The notes under the pieces were generated by a model. The model made no database searches. It worked only from the letters and a program-made list of their open reading frames with translations, and was not told where the DNA came from. Made by a program: the position numbers and the translations under genes. A DNA stretch of 64,000 bases from Granulicella sp. L56 (GTDB lineage: Bacteria > Acidobacteriota > Terriglobia > Terriglobales > Acidobacteriaceae). Shown piece by piece: positions 54,831-62,634 of the stretch (position 1 is its first letter; the number at the start of each line of letters is the position of its first letter). The stretch lies in assembly GCF_009765835.1 (NCBI RefSeq), contig NZ_LMUS01000006.1, forward strand, positions 950,438 to 1,014,437, given 5' to 3'.

Positions 54831-55814
54831 TTATAACTCAGCGACTTGCGCGTGCTCTTTACCAACAAAAGGCATCACCACGCTGGAGCGTTTCTTGCTG
54901 TCCGGCGTCATGGTCATGGTCTGCTCGTGTCGGTCGCGCAGCACCTGCAAGACAACCGGCTTGCCGCGGTTCTGATGAATGGTCTTCGACCACTCGCTTC
55001 CAGTCGTCACCGGCACCTGGTTCACCTGGATGACGACATCGCCTGCCCGCAGCCCGGCGTCTTCGGCGGGACTGTTGGGCTCGATGCTTCGCACCAGCAG
55101 ACCGGCGTTTCCTTCGACCCCGAAGAACTCCGCGAGCTGCGGCCCCATGACCTCAAGCTGTGCCCCGGTGAACGACGCGCTCAATACAGTCGTCGCAGCC
55201 AGAAAATCCCGATGCGGCTTGGCTCCCGTGCCGGAAGGGGCCGTGTCCGAGTGGATGAATCCGTTTCCGACCTGCGGCGAAGGGCCATTGTCGATCTCGG
55301 GATCGGGCACTACAAGGTGCTGCTCCCACGCCCGGCGCTCCACCTCCTGCCGGTTGGCGAGCTGCGTCGTCAACGTCTGCTGCTGGCCGTCCCGGCTGAT
55401 CACGAAGGTCACCGACTTGCCTGCGGGAGTCTCGCGCAGGATCTGCCGCAGTTGCTCCTGGTTCTGAATCGATACCCCGTTCATCTGCAGAATGACATCC
55501 TGATTCTGAAGGCCGAGCTTGCCTGCCGGGCCATCATGGTCTACATGAATGATCTCCGCGCCGCGCGTGTCATTCAACCTGAGCGGCGTTACCTCGTCCT
55601 GGCCCACATCGCGCAGGTCTACGCCGAGATATCCCTGCGGAATGCGCGGTGGGGCAGCGGATCGTGCAGCTCCGTGGATCTTTGCGGAGACAGGCAGAGC
55701 AACGTTAGCGGCGGTGTGCGAAAAGGCCGCGGATGCCAATCCCGGTAGGGCCAACAGCGCAACCGAGGTCATCGCCGCCCTTCGTACACGGTGCTGGATC
55801 TTCATGGGTCTCAT
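54831..55814 (-). CDS. Exported protein with two PDZ domains
   Basis: A 327-residue protein with a signal peptide (LLALPGLASA). The first PDZ domain is near residues 60-150 (GYLGVDLRDV, GPAGKLGLQNQDVILQMNGVSIQNQEQLRQIL). The second is near 215-300 (GNAGLLVRSIEPNSPAEDAGLRAGDVVIQVNQVPV). No serine-protease domain is present, unlike DegP/DegS. It follows the anti-sigma gene by 3 bases, so it is probably part of the sigma/anti-sigma response; it could present or hold substrates at the envelope. Confidence 0.85.
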   Translation of the reverse strand: MRPMKIQHRVRRAAMTSVALLALPGLASAAFSHTAANVALPVSAKIHGAARSAAPPRIPQGYLGVDLRDVGQDEVTPLRLNDTRGAEIIHVDHDGPAGKLGLQNQDVILQMNGVSIQNQEQLRQILRETPAGKSVTFVISRDGQQQTLTTQLANRQEVERRAWEQHLVVPDPEIDNGPSPQVGNGFIHSDTAPSGTGAKPHRDFLAATTVLSASFTGAQLEVMGPQLAEFFGVEGNAGLLVRSIEPNSPAEDAGLRAGDVVIQVNQVPVTTGSEWSKTIHQNRGKPVVLQVLRDRHEQTMTMTPDSKKRSSVVMPFVGKEHAQVAEL

Positions 55815-55817
55815 CGC

Positions 55818-56768
55818 CTACTGAATGTCCGCAGCGCCCTGCAATGCCTGGTAGGAGGCGGTTCGGATGTAGGGATTCTCGTCCTGGGTCGAGACCGTAC
55901 GCAGCACCTCGCGCACGCTCGAGTCCGCTTGCACCGGCTCCAACATGCCAATCGCGGTGGTTCGCACCTCGGCGTCGGAGTCATGCATCAATGCTTCGAG
56001 TACGGCATCGCGCACCCGGCGGTCCTGTCCGACGTAGCGCTGCAAGCCTTCGAGAGCCTTCATCCGCACTCCGGCATTCTTGTCGTAACGCAAAGAAACC
56101 AGCAACGCGCTGCGAATGCCCGGGCCTGTGCACTCGTGTCCTGCCGTGCACTCATGCGCCAGCAGCGCGACCGAGTCGGCACGCACGCCGTTCGTCGCCG
56201 CCGCATTGGTCCCTGCCAGCAGCAGTTGGCGAATCTCGGGCGAGTCCAGCGAGCCTTCCATCGTCTCGGGAACCACCTTGTTGTACTTCACCTGTACCAG
56301 CTCCGAGTTCGGCGTCTGCACGATGCCGGTCACGTTCGCAATCGTCGCCAGCGTAGGATTGCTCAGCGTTACCGTACTCTTGGGTTTGGGCGCATGGGCG
56401 ACTTCATAGCGATAGGTAAAGTTGCCTCCGAGAAATCCCACTCCCAGCAGCAGTGTGGCCAGCGCGGGAGCGCTTTGCACATGGCCGATCCATGCAAACA
56501 GGCCGCGGCGCAACTGGGTAAAGATCCCATGCGGAGGAATCGCATCCAGCTCCTCATCCAGCCTGACTCTTGCCTGTGCCAGAAAGTTTGGTGACGGCTC
56601 CACGACGGGAAGCAGCGCCAGATGCTGGTCCAACTCGCGGAGCGCTTCCAGTTCACTGCGGCAGTCGTCGCATCCATCCAGATGCTGCTCCAGCGGGATG
56701 GCGTACTCATCCGGCAGCTCGCCATAACTTGCCAGAAGGATGTTCTCTTTTGCGGTTTCGCACTTCAT
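55818..56768 (-). CDS. Anti-sigma factor with zinc finger and HEAT-like repeats
   Basis: A 316-residue protein. Cys3, His29, Cys33 and Cys36 (in LEQHLDGCDDCRSEL) form the zf-HC2 zinc site of anti-sigma factors. One membrane segment is near residues 100-115 (ALATLLLGVGFLGGNF). Residues about 170-316 look like HEAT repeats (LLVSLRYDKNAGVRMKALEGLQRYV, VRDAVLEALMHDSDAEVRTTAIGML). The extracytoplasmic HEAT part could be the sensor. It lies between the ECF sigma factor and the PDZ gene. Confidence 0.88.
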   Translation of the reverse strand: MKCETAKENILLASYGELPDEYAIPLEQHLDGCDDCRSELEALRELDQHLALLPVVEPSPNFLAQARVRLDEELDAIPPHGIFTQLRRGLFAWIGHVQSAPALATLLLGVGFLGGNFTYRYEVAHAPKPKSTVTLSNPTLATIANVTGIVQTPNSELVQVKYNKVVPETMEGSLDSPEIRQLLLAGTNAAATNGVRADSVALLAHECTAGHECTGPGIRSALLVSLRYDKNAGVRMKALEGLQRYVGQDRRVRDAVLEALMHDSDAEVRTTAIGMLEPVQADSSVREVLRTVSTQDENPYIRTASYQALQGAADIQ

Positions 56769-56858
56769 TGCACTACCTCAACCAGCCTCAAAAATTCTGT
56801 TGCTACTGTCGGGTCTGTAAAGTCTGCCCGTCGGTTTCCTGATCCCTAATCCCTGCCT

Positions 56859-57614
56859 CTACCGCACTCCGGCGAGGTTCGCACGAAGCTTGCGGGTCGC
56901 CCGAAACAGCGTGTTCTTTGCTGTCTCTTCGGTCGTGCTCAACATCTCGCCAATCGTCCGCAGCTTCAGCCCCTGGTAGTGCTTCAGCTCAAATACGGTC
57001 CGTTCGCGCGGCGTCAGCTTATCCAACGCCTCGCCGATCCTCTGACCCATCACCTTCCGGTCCAGCTCCCGTCCCGGGTTCGCCATGGAACGGTCGTCGG
57101 TGACGTTCGCCATCAGGTCCATCTCGCCGCCATTGGAATCGAGCACGGTTGCCGGATCTTCCCGGCGGCTCTTTCGCCTGCGCAACTGGTCCAGGCAAAG
57201 GTTGGTGACGATCCGGTAAAGCCACGTATAGAACGAGCACTCAAAGCGGAAGTTCCCCAGATGGCGGTACGCCTTGATAAAGGCCTCCTGGTGAACATCC
57301 TGCGCATCCTGCTCGTTGCCAAGCATATGCAGCGCCAGCCGCAGTACAGACTGGTCGTAGCGGCGTACCAGCGCGTCGAAGGCGGTCCGCTGCCCTCGCT
57401 GGGCCTCGCGGATCAACTCGTCGTCTTCGATGCGCTGCTGAGCGCGCGCCTGGATCTGCGCCTCAGTCAGCTTGCCGCCGTTTCTGGTGCCGGATTGTGT
57501 GGCCGCTTTTGCCATCCCTGGCAATGATTCTACCGCTGCGGCATCACGCAATCCCAACGCGAACGGACTCGGCCGTCGCCCAATAGGACTAATCCCAATT
57601 GCTTCAACGCTCAT
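56859..57614 (-). CDS. ECF-type RNA polymerase sigma factor (RpoE-like)
   Basis: A 251-residue protein. Region 2 is FDALVRRYDQSVLRLALHMLGNEQDAQDVHQEAFIKAYRHL with FYTWLYRIVTNLCLDQLRRRK, and region 4 is LTPRERTVFELKHYQGLKLRTIGEML. An N-terminal extension of about 65 residues is unusual for ECF factors. GGAG lies 9 bases before the ATG, inside a 16-base palindrome. The downstream genes are its anti-sigma factor and a PDZ protein, so this is a surface-stress-type regulatory unit. Confidence 0.92.
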   Translation of the reverse strand: MSVEAIGISPIGRRPSPFALGLRDAAAVESLPGMAKAATQSGTRNGGKLTEAQIQARAQQRIEDDELIREAQRGQRTAFDALVRRYDQSVLRLALHMLGNEQDAQDVHQEAFIKAYRHLGNFRFECSFYTWLYRIVTNLCLDQLRRRKSRREDPATVLDSNGGEMDLMANVTDDRSMANPGRELDRKVMGQRIGEALDKLTPRERTVFELKHYQGLKLRTIGEMLSTTEETAKNTLFRATRKLRANLAGVR

Positions 57615-57618
57615 TTGT

Positions 57619-57634
57619 CTGACTCCGGAGTCAG
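57619..57634. promoter_or_regulatory. 16-base palindrome over the sigma-factor ribosome binding site
   Basis: CTGACTCCGGAGTCAG is an exact palindrome. In the mRNA it can fold into a 6-bp stem with CCGG as loop, placing part of the GGAG site in the hairpin. Confidence 0.6.
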
Positions 57635-57737
57635 GAAATCGATTTCACTTCAATAGACCCACCCCCCACCCAAAAGGTAAGCAGAGAAACCTTTTTAGCG
57701 GAAAAATCCTGATCTTTCCTTCATCCTGCCCAAAATC

Positions 57738-57796
57738 ACGTCATCTCGACCGAAGCGAAGCGGAGTGGAGAGACCCCTGTATTTCGCCCTTGCCGT
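57738..57796 (+). repeat. Intergenic repeat family A, copy A7
   Basis: A full short copy: ACGTCATCTCGACCGAAGCG, a short AAGCGGAGT middle, GGAGAGACCCCTGTATTTCGCC. It lies between the divergent sigma-factor and RNase H genes. Confidence 0.85.
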
Positions 57797-57828
57797 AAGC
57801 CGCCACCGCCATCCGGTAAACTCACAAA

Positions 57829-58515
57829 ATGTCCTCAAGCAGCCTTTTTCCCGACAAGACCGACTGGATCTCCGCCCACTGCGACGGCGGCGCCCGCGGC
57901 AATCCCGGCCCCGCCGGCTATGGTGCACAGGTCTGTGATTCGAGCGGCATGGTCATCGCCGAACTGAGTGAGTTTCTCGGCATCCGCACCAACAATTACG
58001 CTGAATACTCCGGCCTGCTTGGCTGCCTCCAGTTCGCCCTCGACAACCACCATCCCCGCCTCCGCGTCGTCTCCGACTCGGAGCTGATGGTCAAGCAGAT
58101 TCAGGGAAAATATCAGGTCAAAAGCCCTGATCTGAAGCCTCTCTACGAAGAGGCAAAGCGCCGCATCGCCAGGCTCGAAAAGTTCGAGATCAGCCACGCC
58201 CTCCGCCACAAAAATAAAGACGCCGACCGCCTCGCCAACGAGGCCATGGATCGTGGCATGAACCGCTCTCCCGCCAAAATTCCGGTGATCACACAACCGG
58301 CGACCGCAACACCGGGTGCGCCACGTCCGGCTCTTGAGGGCGTGGGCGGAACGCCACAAAAAGCGATCCCGTATCCCAAAGCGTCCGAAACCCCGCCCAA
58401 CCCCTACGCCAAAGCCGACGCCATGCTGCGCGGCTTCACCAAGGACGGGGTCGTCCACGTTCTCGGCGGAGCAACTCTACCCGACGGAATCTTCGTAAAA
58501 ATCATCCGCGAATAG
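57829..58515 (+). CDS. Ribonuclease HI-family protein with C-terminal extension
   Basis: A 228-residue protein. Residues 13-145 are the RNase H domain: CDGGARGNPGPAGYG (Asp19), NNYAEYSG (Glu59), VVSDSELMVKQ (Asp83) and NKDADRLAN (Asp133) give the four acidic residues. It cuts RNA in RNA-DNA hybrids in related proteins. About 85 residues follow: a Pro/Ala linker and a folded-looking end (DAMLRGFTKDGVVHVLGGATLPDGIFVKIIRE) that I do not recognise. Confidence 0.88.
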   Translation: MSSSSLFPDKTDWISAHCDGGARGNPGPAGYGAQVCDSSGMVIAELSEFLGIRTNNYAEYSGLLGCLQFALDNHHPRLRVVSDSELMVKQIQGKYQVKSPDLKPLYEEAKRRIARLEKFEISHALRHKNKDADRLANEAMDRGMNRSPAKIPVITQPATATPGAPRPALEGVGGTPQKAIPYPKASETPPNPYAKADAMLRGFTKDGVVHVLGGATLPDGIFVKIIRE

Positions 58516-58562
58516 GTCATCTCCACTTACTGGACAACACAGTTTTCTCGGACCCACGCACT

Positions 58563-58645
58563 ACGTCATCTCGACCGAAGGCGGCGCTTTTGCCGCCGCA
58601 GCGGAGAGACCCCTGTATTTCGCCGTTGCCTTTGCTGTTGCTGGT
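58563..58645 (+). repeat. Intergenic repeat family A, copy A8
   Basis: It has the conserved ends plus a hairpin in the middle, GGCGGC (58580-58585) with GCCGCC (58592-58597). The hairpin sequence differs from those of A1 and A5 but sits at the same place. It lies between the convergent RNase H and marR genes. Confidence 0.85.
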
Positions 58646-58648
58646 CTT

Positions 58649-59152
58649 TTACTCTTCTGCCTGCTCCAAACCATCCCTGGACCGCTGATCGGCCTCACCA
58701 GCCGTCTGGGCCAGTCCTGTGCAGATCGACTCCACAATAAACATCTGCCTCAGCATCGCTTCGAAGGCCGGCGGGTGGTTGATTCCCTCGTAGCGGTTCT
58801 GCATCTGATCCAGAATTCCCACCACACGGGCCGCCCGCTTCCTTCCCGCAGGTTGCAGCGTCAGTTGAAATGCCCGCGAATCTTCCGGATCGACCCGCCG
58901 CCGCACCAGCCCCCTGGCCTCGAGCGACGAGATGCAGTGGCTCACATTGCCTCGCGTCGTCTCAAACGTCTCCGCCAGCTCCGACGGCTTGATGCCGCGC
59001 TTCTTCTCGAAGAAGATCGCCGCCAGCACCAGCGCCTCAAGGAACGTCACCTCTTCCTTGCGAAGGATCCGGGTGAGGAGCGCATCCAGGCGGCGGGCGC
59101 TCCGGGTGATCTGAAAGATCGGGCTTTGCTTCAGGAAAGGTTCGATTCTCAT
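58649..59152 (-). CDS. MarR family transcriptional regulator
   Basis: A 167-residue protein. VTFLEALVLAAIFFEKKRGIKPSELAETFETTRGNVSHCISSLEARGLVRRRVDPEDSRAFQLTL is the MarR winged helix with wing residues DPEDSRA. A C-terminal dimer helix follows. It diverges from a TonB-dependent receptor gene; a 45-base perfect palindrome lies between the two starts. It probably controls itself and the receptor. The ligand is unknown. Confidence 0.9.
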   Translation of the reverse strand: MRIEPFLKQSPIFQITRSARRLDALLTRILRKEEVTFLEALVLAAIFFEKKRGIKPSELAETFETTRGNVSHCISSLEARGLVRRRVDPEDSRAFQLTLQPAGRKRAARVVGILDQMQNRYEGINHPPAFEAMLRQMFIVESICTGLAQTAGEADQRSRDGLEQAEE

Positions 59153-59173
59153 AGAGGCTCCACGCTAATATTA

Positions 59174-59218
59174 GTTCGATAGTAAATAGTTGAATCATTC
59201 AACTATTTACTATCGAAC
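59174..59218. promoter_or_regulatory. 22+22 perfect palindrome between marR and TonB receptor
   Basis: The arm 59174-59195 (begins GTTCGATAGTAAATAGTTGA) is the exact reverse complement of 59197-59218, around one central C at 59196. It lies 22 bases upstream of the marR start and 52 before the receptor start. It is AT-rich, unlike its surroundings. Confidence 0.85.
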
Positions 59219-59269
59219 AAAACTAACTCCCCAACGCCACTTTTTCGATAGATCATCGAAAGACAAACC

Positions 59270-61090
59270 ATGTTGAAGATCGCAAAATTCCTTCCCGCCT
59301 GCCTGCTCTGCCTGCTCTGCCTTGCTGCCGCCGCGCAACAAACGCCTGCTCCCGTCTCCCAGTCGGTCACGGTCACCACTACGGTCCAGCCCATCCCGCT
59401 CTCTGAGAGCGATCGCGCCGTGCAGGCGCTCGACACCCGCCAGTACCCGCTGCTGTTCAACAGCGTCGTCGACTACCTCAGCCTCGATTCGTCGCTCAAC
59501 CTGCAATCCCGCGCCCCCGCCGGGGTGCAGTCCGACCTCTCCATTCGCGGCACCACGTTTGAGCAGTCCCTAATTCTGCTCAACGGCCTGCGCATCGACG
59601 ATCCCGAGACTGGCCATCTGAACCTCGACATTCCCGTTCCGCTCGATGCTGTCTCGCGCATCGAGGTGCTGCACGGCTCTGGCTCTACGTTTTATGGTTC
59701 CGACGCGATTGGCGGGGCGGTCAACCTTATCACCGCAGAGCCAGCCGTACCGCTTACGGGAAGTCCCTTTTCGCTTACGGCCAAGGCCGGGGGCGGCAAC
59801 TATGCCTCGACCGAGCAGTCTTTTCGGGCTGACTACGCAAGCAAGCCTTTCTCGGCAGAATTGAGTGGCAGCCGCGATACTTCCGGCGGCTTCATCGCCG
59901 ACCGCAACTACGCTAGCAATGCGATCTCCGCCGAGACCTGGCTGAACCTCAAGCCGGGCACGACCGACATTCTCGTCGCCATGAGCGACCGTCCTTACGG
60001 AGCCAACCAGTTCTATGGCCCCTACAACTCATGGGAGCGCACCAAGGGTTGGTTTGCTTCCATTCAGCAGCAGCTTGGGCAGCGCACTGCTGCAAGCTTT
60101 GGCTACCGCCGCCACACCGACATCTTTGTCCTCTTCGTCGATGACCCCAGCGCCTACGAGAACAACCACATCGACACCGCCTGGCAGTCTGCTTTGCGTC
60201 GGGTCGATAAGCTTGCCACCAACATCACTCTTTCCTACGGCCTCGAAGCCAACGGCGACGCTATTCAGAGCACCAATCTAGGCCGCCATGCCCGCAACCA
60301 GGGCGCGGGATATGCCAACCTCTCGCTTCCCTCGCTGGGGCGTTTTTCGCTCTCCATCGGAGGCCGCGAAGAGATCTTCTCGGGTGGGGACGCGATCTTC
60401 TCTCCCAACGCCGCCGTGGCTTTTACGCTGACGCACACCGTTCGTCTGCGAGCCTCTGCGGGACATGGCTTCCGCCTGCCGACCTACCTCGATCTCTACT
60501 ACTCCGACCCCACCAACATCGGCAATCCGAACCTCAAGCCGGAGTCTTCATGGAGTTATGAGGGGGGCGTTGATTGGACTCCTGCGAGTGGGCGCTTTAC
60601 GCTGACGACCACTGGCTTCAGCCTTCACCAGAAGGACGGCATCGACTACTCGAAGTACTCGCTCGACGCTCCATGGCAGGCCACGAACGTCGGCAACTTC
60701 AACTACAACGGGGCAGAGACTCAGCTTCGTCTGCGTCTGCCCGGCTCTGAGCATCTCGATCTTAGCTATACCGCTGTGCGTGCCACCTCGCCGCCGAAGG
60801 GACTTATCTCTGAATACGCCTTCAACTATGCCGCGCAGAACGCTATCGCCGCATGGACAGGAGACTTTCATCAGCTCACGGCCCACACGCAGGTCGCCGT
60901 CATTCAGAAGACGACTCGAACTGCCTATCCGCTGTGGGATATTTCGCTGGCTCGCAATACTGGCTGGTTGCGGCCGTATGTGCGGCTCTTGAATCTGAGC
61001 AATACCGGCTATCAGGATATTCCGGGCGTGCCTTTGCAGGGGCGCACTGTGATGGCTGGGACTGCTTTTACATGGCCTCGTCGGCGGTAA
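59270..61090 (+). CDS. TonB-dependent outer-membrane receptor
   Basis: A 606-residue protein with a signal peptide (LLCLAAAA). The plug domain has VDYLSLDSSLNLQSRAPAGVQSDLSIRGTTFEQSLILLNGLRIDDPETGHLNLDIP and VSRIEVLHGSGSTFYGSDAIGGAVNLIT. The beta-barrel follows (GHGFRLPTYLDLYYSDPTNIGNPNLKPESSW) and ends near the stop in AFTWPRRR rather than the usual terminal Phe. It is BtuB/vitamin-type in style. The ligand is unknown. The divergent MarR and the shared palindrome indicate control by a small molecule. Confidence 0.92.
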   Translation: MLKIAKFLPACLLCLLCLAAAAQQTPAPVSQSVTVTTTVQPIPLSESDRAVQALDTRQYPLLFNSVVDYLSLDSSLNLQSRAPAGVQSDLSIRGTTFEQSLILLNGLRIDDPETGHLNLDIPVPLDAVSRIEVLHGSGSTFYGSDAIGGAVNLITAEPAVPLTGSPFSLTAKAGGGNYASTEQSFRADYASKPFSAELSGSRDTSGGFIADRNYASNAISAETWLNLKPGTTDILVAMSDRPYGANQFYGPYNSWERTKGWFASIQQQLGQRTAASFGYRRHTDIFVLFVDDPSAYENNHIDTAWQSALRRVDKLATNITLSYGLEANGDAIQSTNLGRHARNQGAGYANLSLPSLGRFSLSIGGREEIFSGGDAIFSPNAAVAFTLTHTVRLRASAGHGFRLPTYLDLYYSDPTNIGNPNLKPESSWSYEGGVDWTPASGRFTLTTTGFSLHQKDGIDYSKYSLDAPWQATNVGNFNYNGAETQLRLRLPGSEHLDLSYTAVRATSPPKGLISEYAFNYAAQNAIAAWTGDFHQLTAHTQVAVIQKTTRTAYPLWDISLARNTGWLRPYVRLLNLSNTGYQDIPGVPLQGRTVMAGTAFTWPRRR

Positions 61091-61093
61091 GTA

Positions 61094-61147
61094 CAACGGC
61101 AAATACAGGGGTCTCTCCACTGCGCTTCGCTCCGGTCGAGATGACGT
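61094..61147 (-). repeat. Intergenic repeat family A, copy A9
   Basis: Reverse orientation, short form without the extra hairpin, between the convergent receptor and DUF3738 genes. Confidence 0.85.
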
Positions 61148-61171
61148 AGTTTGTGCAGGGCAAATAGCACT

Positions 61172-62008
61172 CTAGTTTGCCGATGGCCTTTCGATGTGGT
61201 CTATGACCAGAACGTCGGCGGGGCCTTTTGTTGCTTCGAGCTTCAGGCCTAGCTGCTCCTGAATGGCGGTAAAGATACCGGGTGCAGCACCCGGTTCGTT
61301 CGTTGGTACGTTATCGGGTGTCCACTTCAAGGTGAAGTCGTATCTGCCGGGAAGGTTCGTTTCATCGATAACGGGTCTGTCCATATAGGCCTGCATCCCG
61401 AGGGCGAAGTCCGACATTGAGTTGTTAGTGAACTTCCTCTGCTGTTGGCCGCCCTGTCCATGGCCGCTTTGCGTCGGCAGGCCATAGGCGTTCTCGGTAC
61501 TTTGCGCGAGCTTCGGGCCTCCCTTTGCCACCTTGATGGCATAGATGGAGAGGTCGCGCTTGTCGCGATGGAGTTTGAGGCCGAATCTGTCCTGGAGGAG
61601 CTTTTGTAGCATTTCCTGAACCTGGTGGAGATTTGCGACGCCCGGCAGATCGGCTTGTCCATCGATATCGAAGCTCTCGGTCCCGAGCCACGCCGGGCCG
61701 TCTACGATCTGCTTTCGATGGACCGCGTAGGCGAAGGAGATGAGATCGTTGACGGTCTGGGCCTCGATGACAAGGCGGTGACCGCCTACGATGAAGTTCC
61801 CGGTTTCATTGGGATCGGCAGGCTTGACGGTTGCAACTTCCAATGACGGATGTGCGTCCGCCGCCATGGGGGACATCGGCGATGCGAGTTGTTGTCCTGC
61901 ACTGTTTTGCTGAGCAATGATGTTGGGCGGCGCGAAACCCGATAGACAAAGCGCGAAGAAGAACAGTGTTTTGTGCAGATTTCTTCGAACCGTGCTGTTG
62001 GCCCACAT
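61172..62008 (-). CDS. DUF3738/TIGR03435 soil-associated protein
   Basis: A 278-residue exported protein (signal FFFALCLSGFAPP). SLEVATVKPADPNETGNF, LISFAYAVHRKQIVDGPAWLGTESFDIDG, LQDRFGLKLHRDKRDLSIYAIKVAKGGPKL and LPGRYDFTLKW are diagnostic of this family, which is expanded in Acidobacteriota. Function is unknown. It supports the taxonomic placement. Confidence 0.92.
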   Translation of the reverse strand: MWANSTVRRNLHKTLFFFALCLSGFAPPNIIAQQNSAGQQLASPMSPMAADAHPSLEVATVKPADPNETGNFIVGGHRLVIEAQTVNDLISFAYAVHRKQIVDGPAWLGTESFDIDGQADLPGVANLHQVQEMLQKLLQDRFGLKLHRDKRDLSIYAIKVAKGGPKLAQSTENAYGLPTQSGHGQGGQQQRKFTNNSMSDFALGMQAYMDRPVIDETNLPGRYDFTLKWTPDNVPTNEPGAAPGIFTAIQEQLGLKLEATKGPADVLVIDHIERPSAN

Positions 62009-62089
62009 CGAAGTGATCCCTCCATCAAGTCAAATACCGAATGGCACACAACTTTGAGTATCGTTTCGTGGGGGACGCAGGCAGTTTCT

Positions 62090-62557
62090 TTACTTCGCCA
62101 GCTCCGCCTTTACGATCTCGCTGACCAGCTTGCCGTCGGCACGCACGCCGCTGGCCTGAATCCGCTGCTGGACGACACGCATGGTGGTTCCCAGATCTTT
62201 GAGGCTGGGCTTTTGGCCGTCCTGCGAGAGATGCTCGATCGCGCCTTGAACGACTGCGCGGATATCATCCTCGCTGGCGGCTTTGGGCAGGTAGCCTTCG
62301 ATCATGCCGATCTCAAGCTGCTCTTTTTCGGCCAGTTGGGGGCGGTTGCCCTTGGTGAACTGCTCGACCGACTCTTTTCGCTGCTTGATGAGCGTGGTCA
62401 GAATCTGGGTCTCTTCGGCATCGGTCAAGGGCTCGCGCTTGTCGATTTCCTTGTTTTTCAAAGCGCTTTTTACCATGCGCAGGGTGGTCAGGCGGTGCTC
62501 GTCCCTTGCCTTCATCGCTGTGATGATGTCCGTCTGAATCTTTTCGCCGATACTCAT
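62090..62557 (-). CDS. GatB/YqeY domain-containing protein
   Basis: A 155-residue protein starting MSIGEKIQTDIITAMKARDEHRLTTLRMVKSALKNKEID. GGAGAG lies before ATG 62557; the longer frame to 62590 adds 11 residues. LAEKEQLEIGMIEGYLPKAASEDDIRAVV and the C-terminal helices match the YqeY family, related to the tRNA-binding tail of GatB. Its exact role is not established. Confidence 0.92.
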   Translation of the reverse strand: MSIGEKIQTDIITAMKARDEHRLTTLRMVKSALKNKEIDKREPLTDAEETQILTTLIKQRKESVEQFTKGNRPQLAEKEQLEIGMIEGYLPKAASEDDIRAVVQGAIEHLSQDGQKPSLKDLGTTMRVVQQRIQASGVRADGKLVSEIVKAELAK

Positions 62558-62634
62558 TGCCGCACTCTCCTCAATCCCTAAACACTTCATTATAGAAAAC
62601 CCGCAACCGGGCTGGCCGCCGCTACAATATAAGC

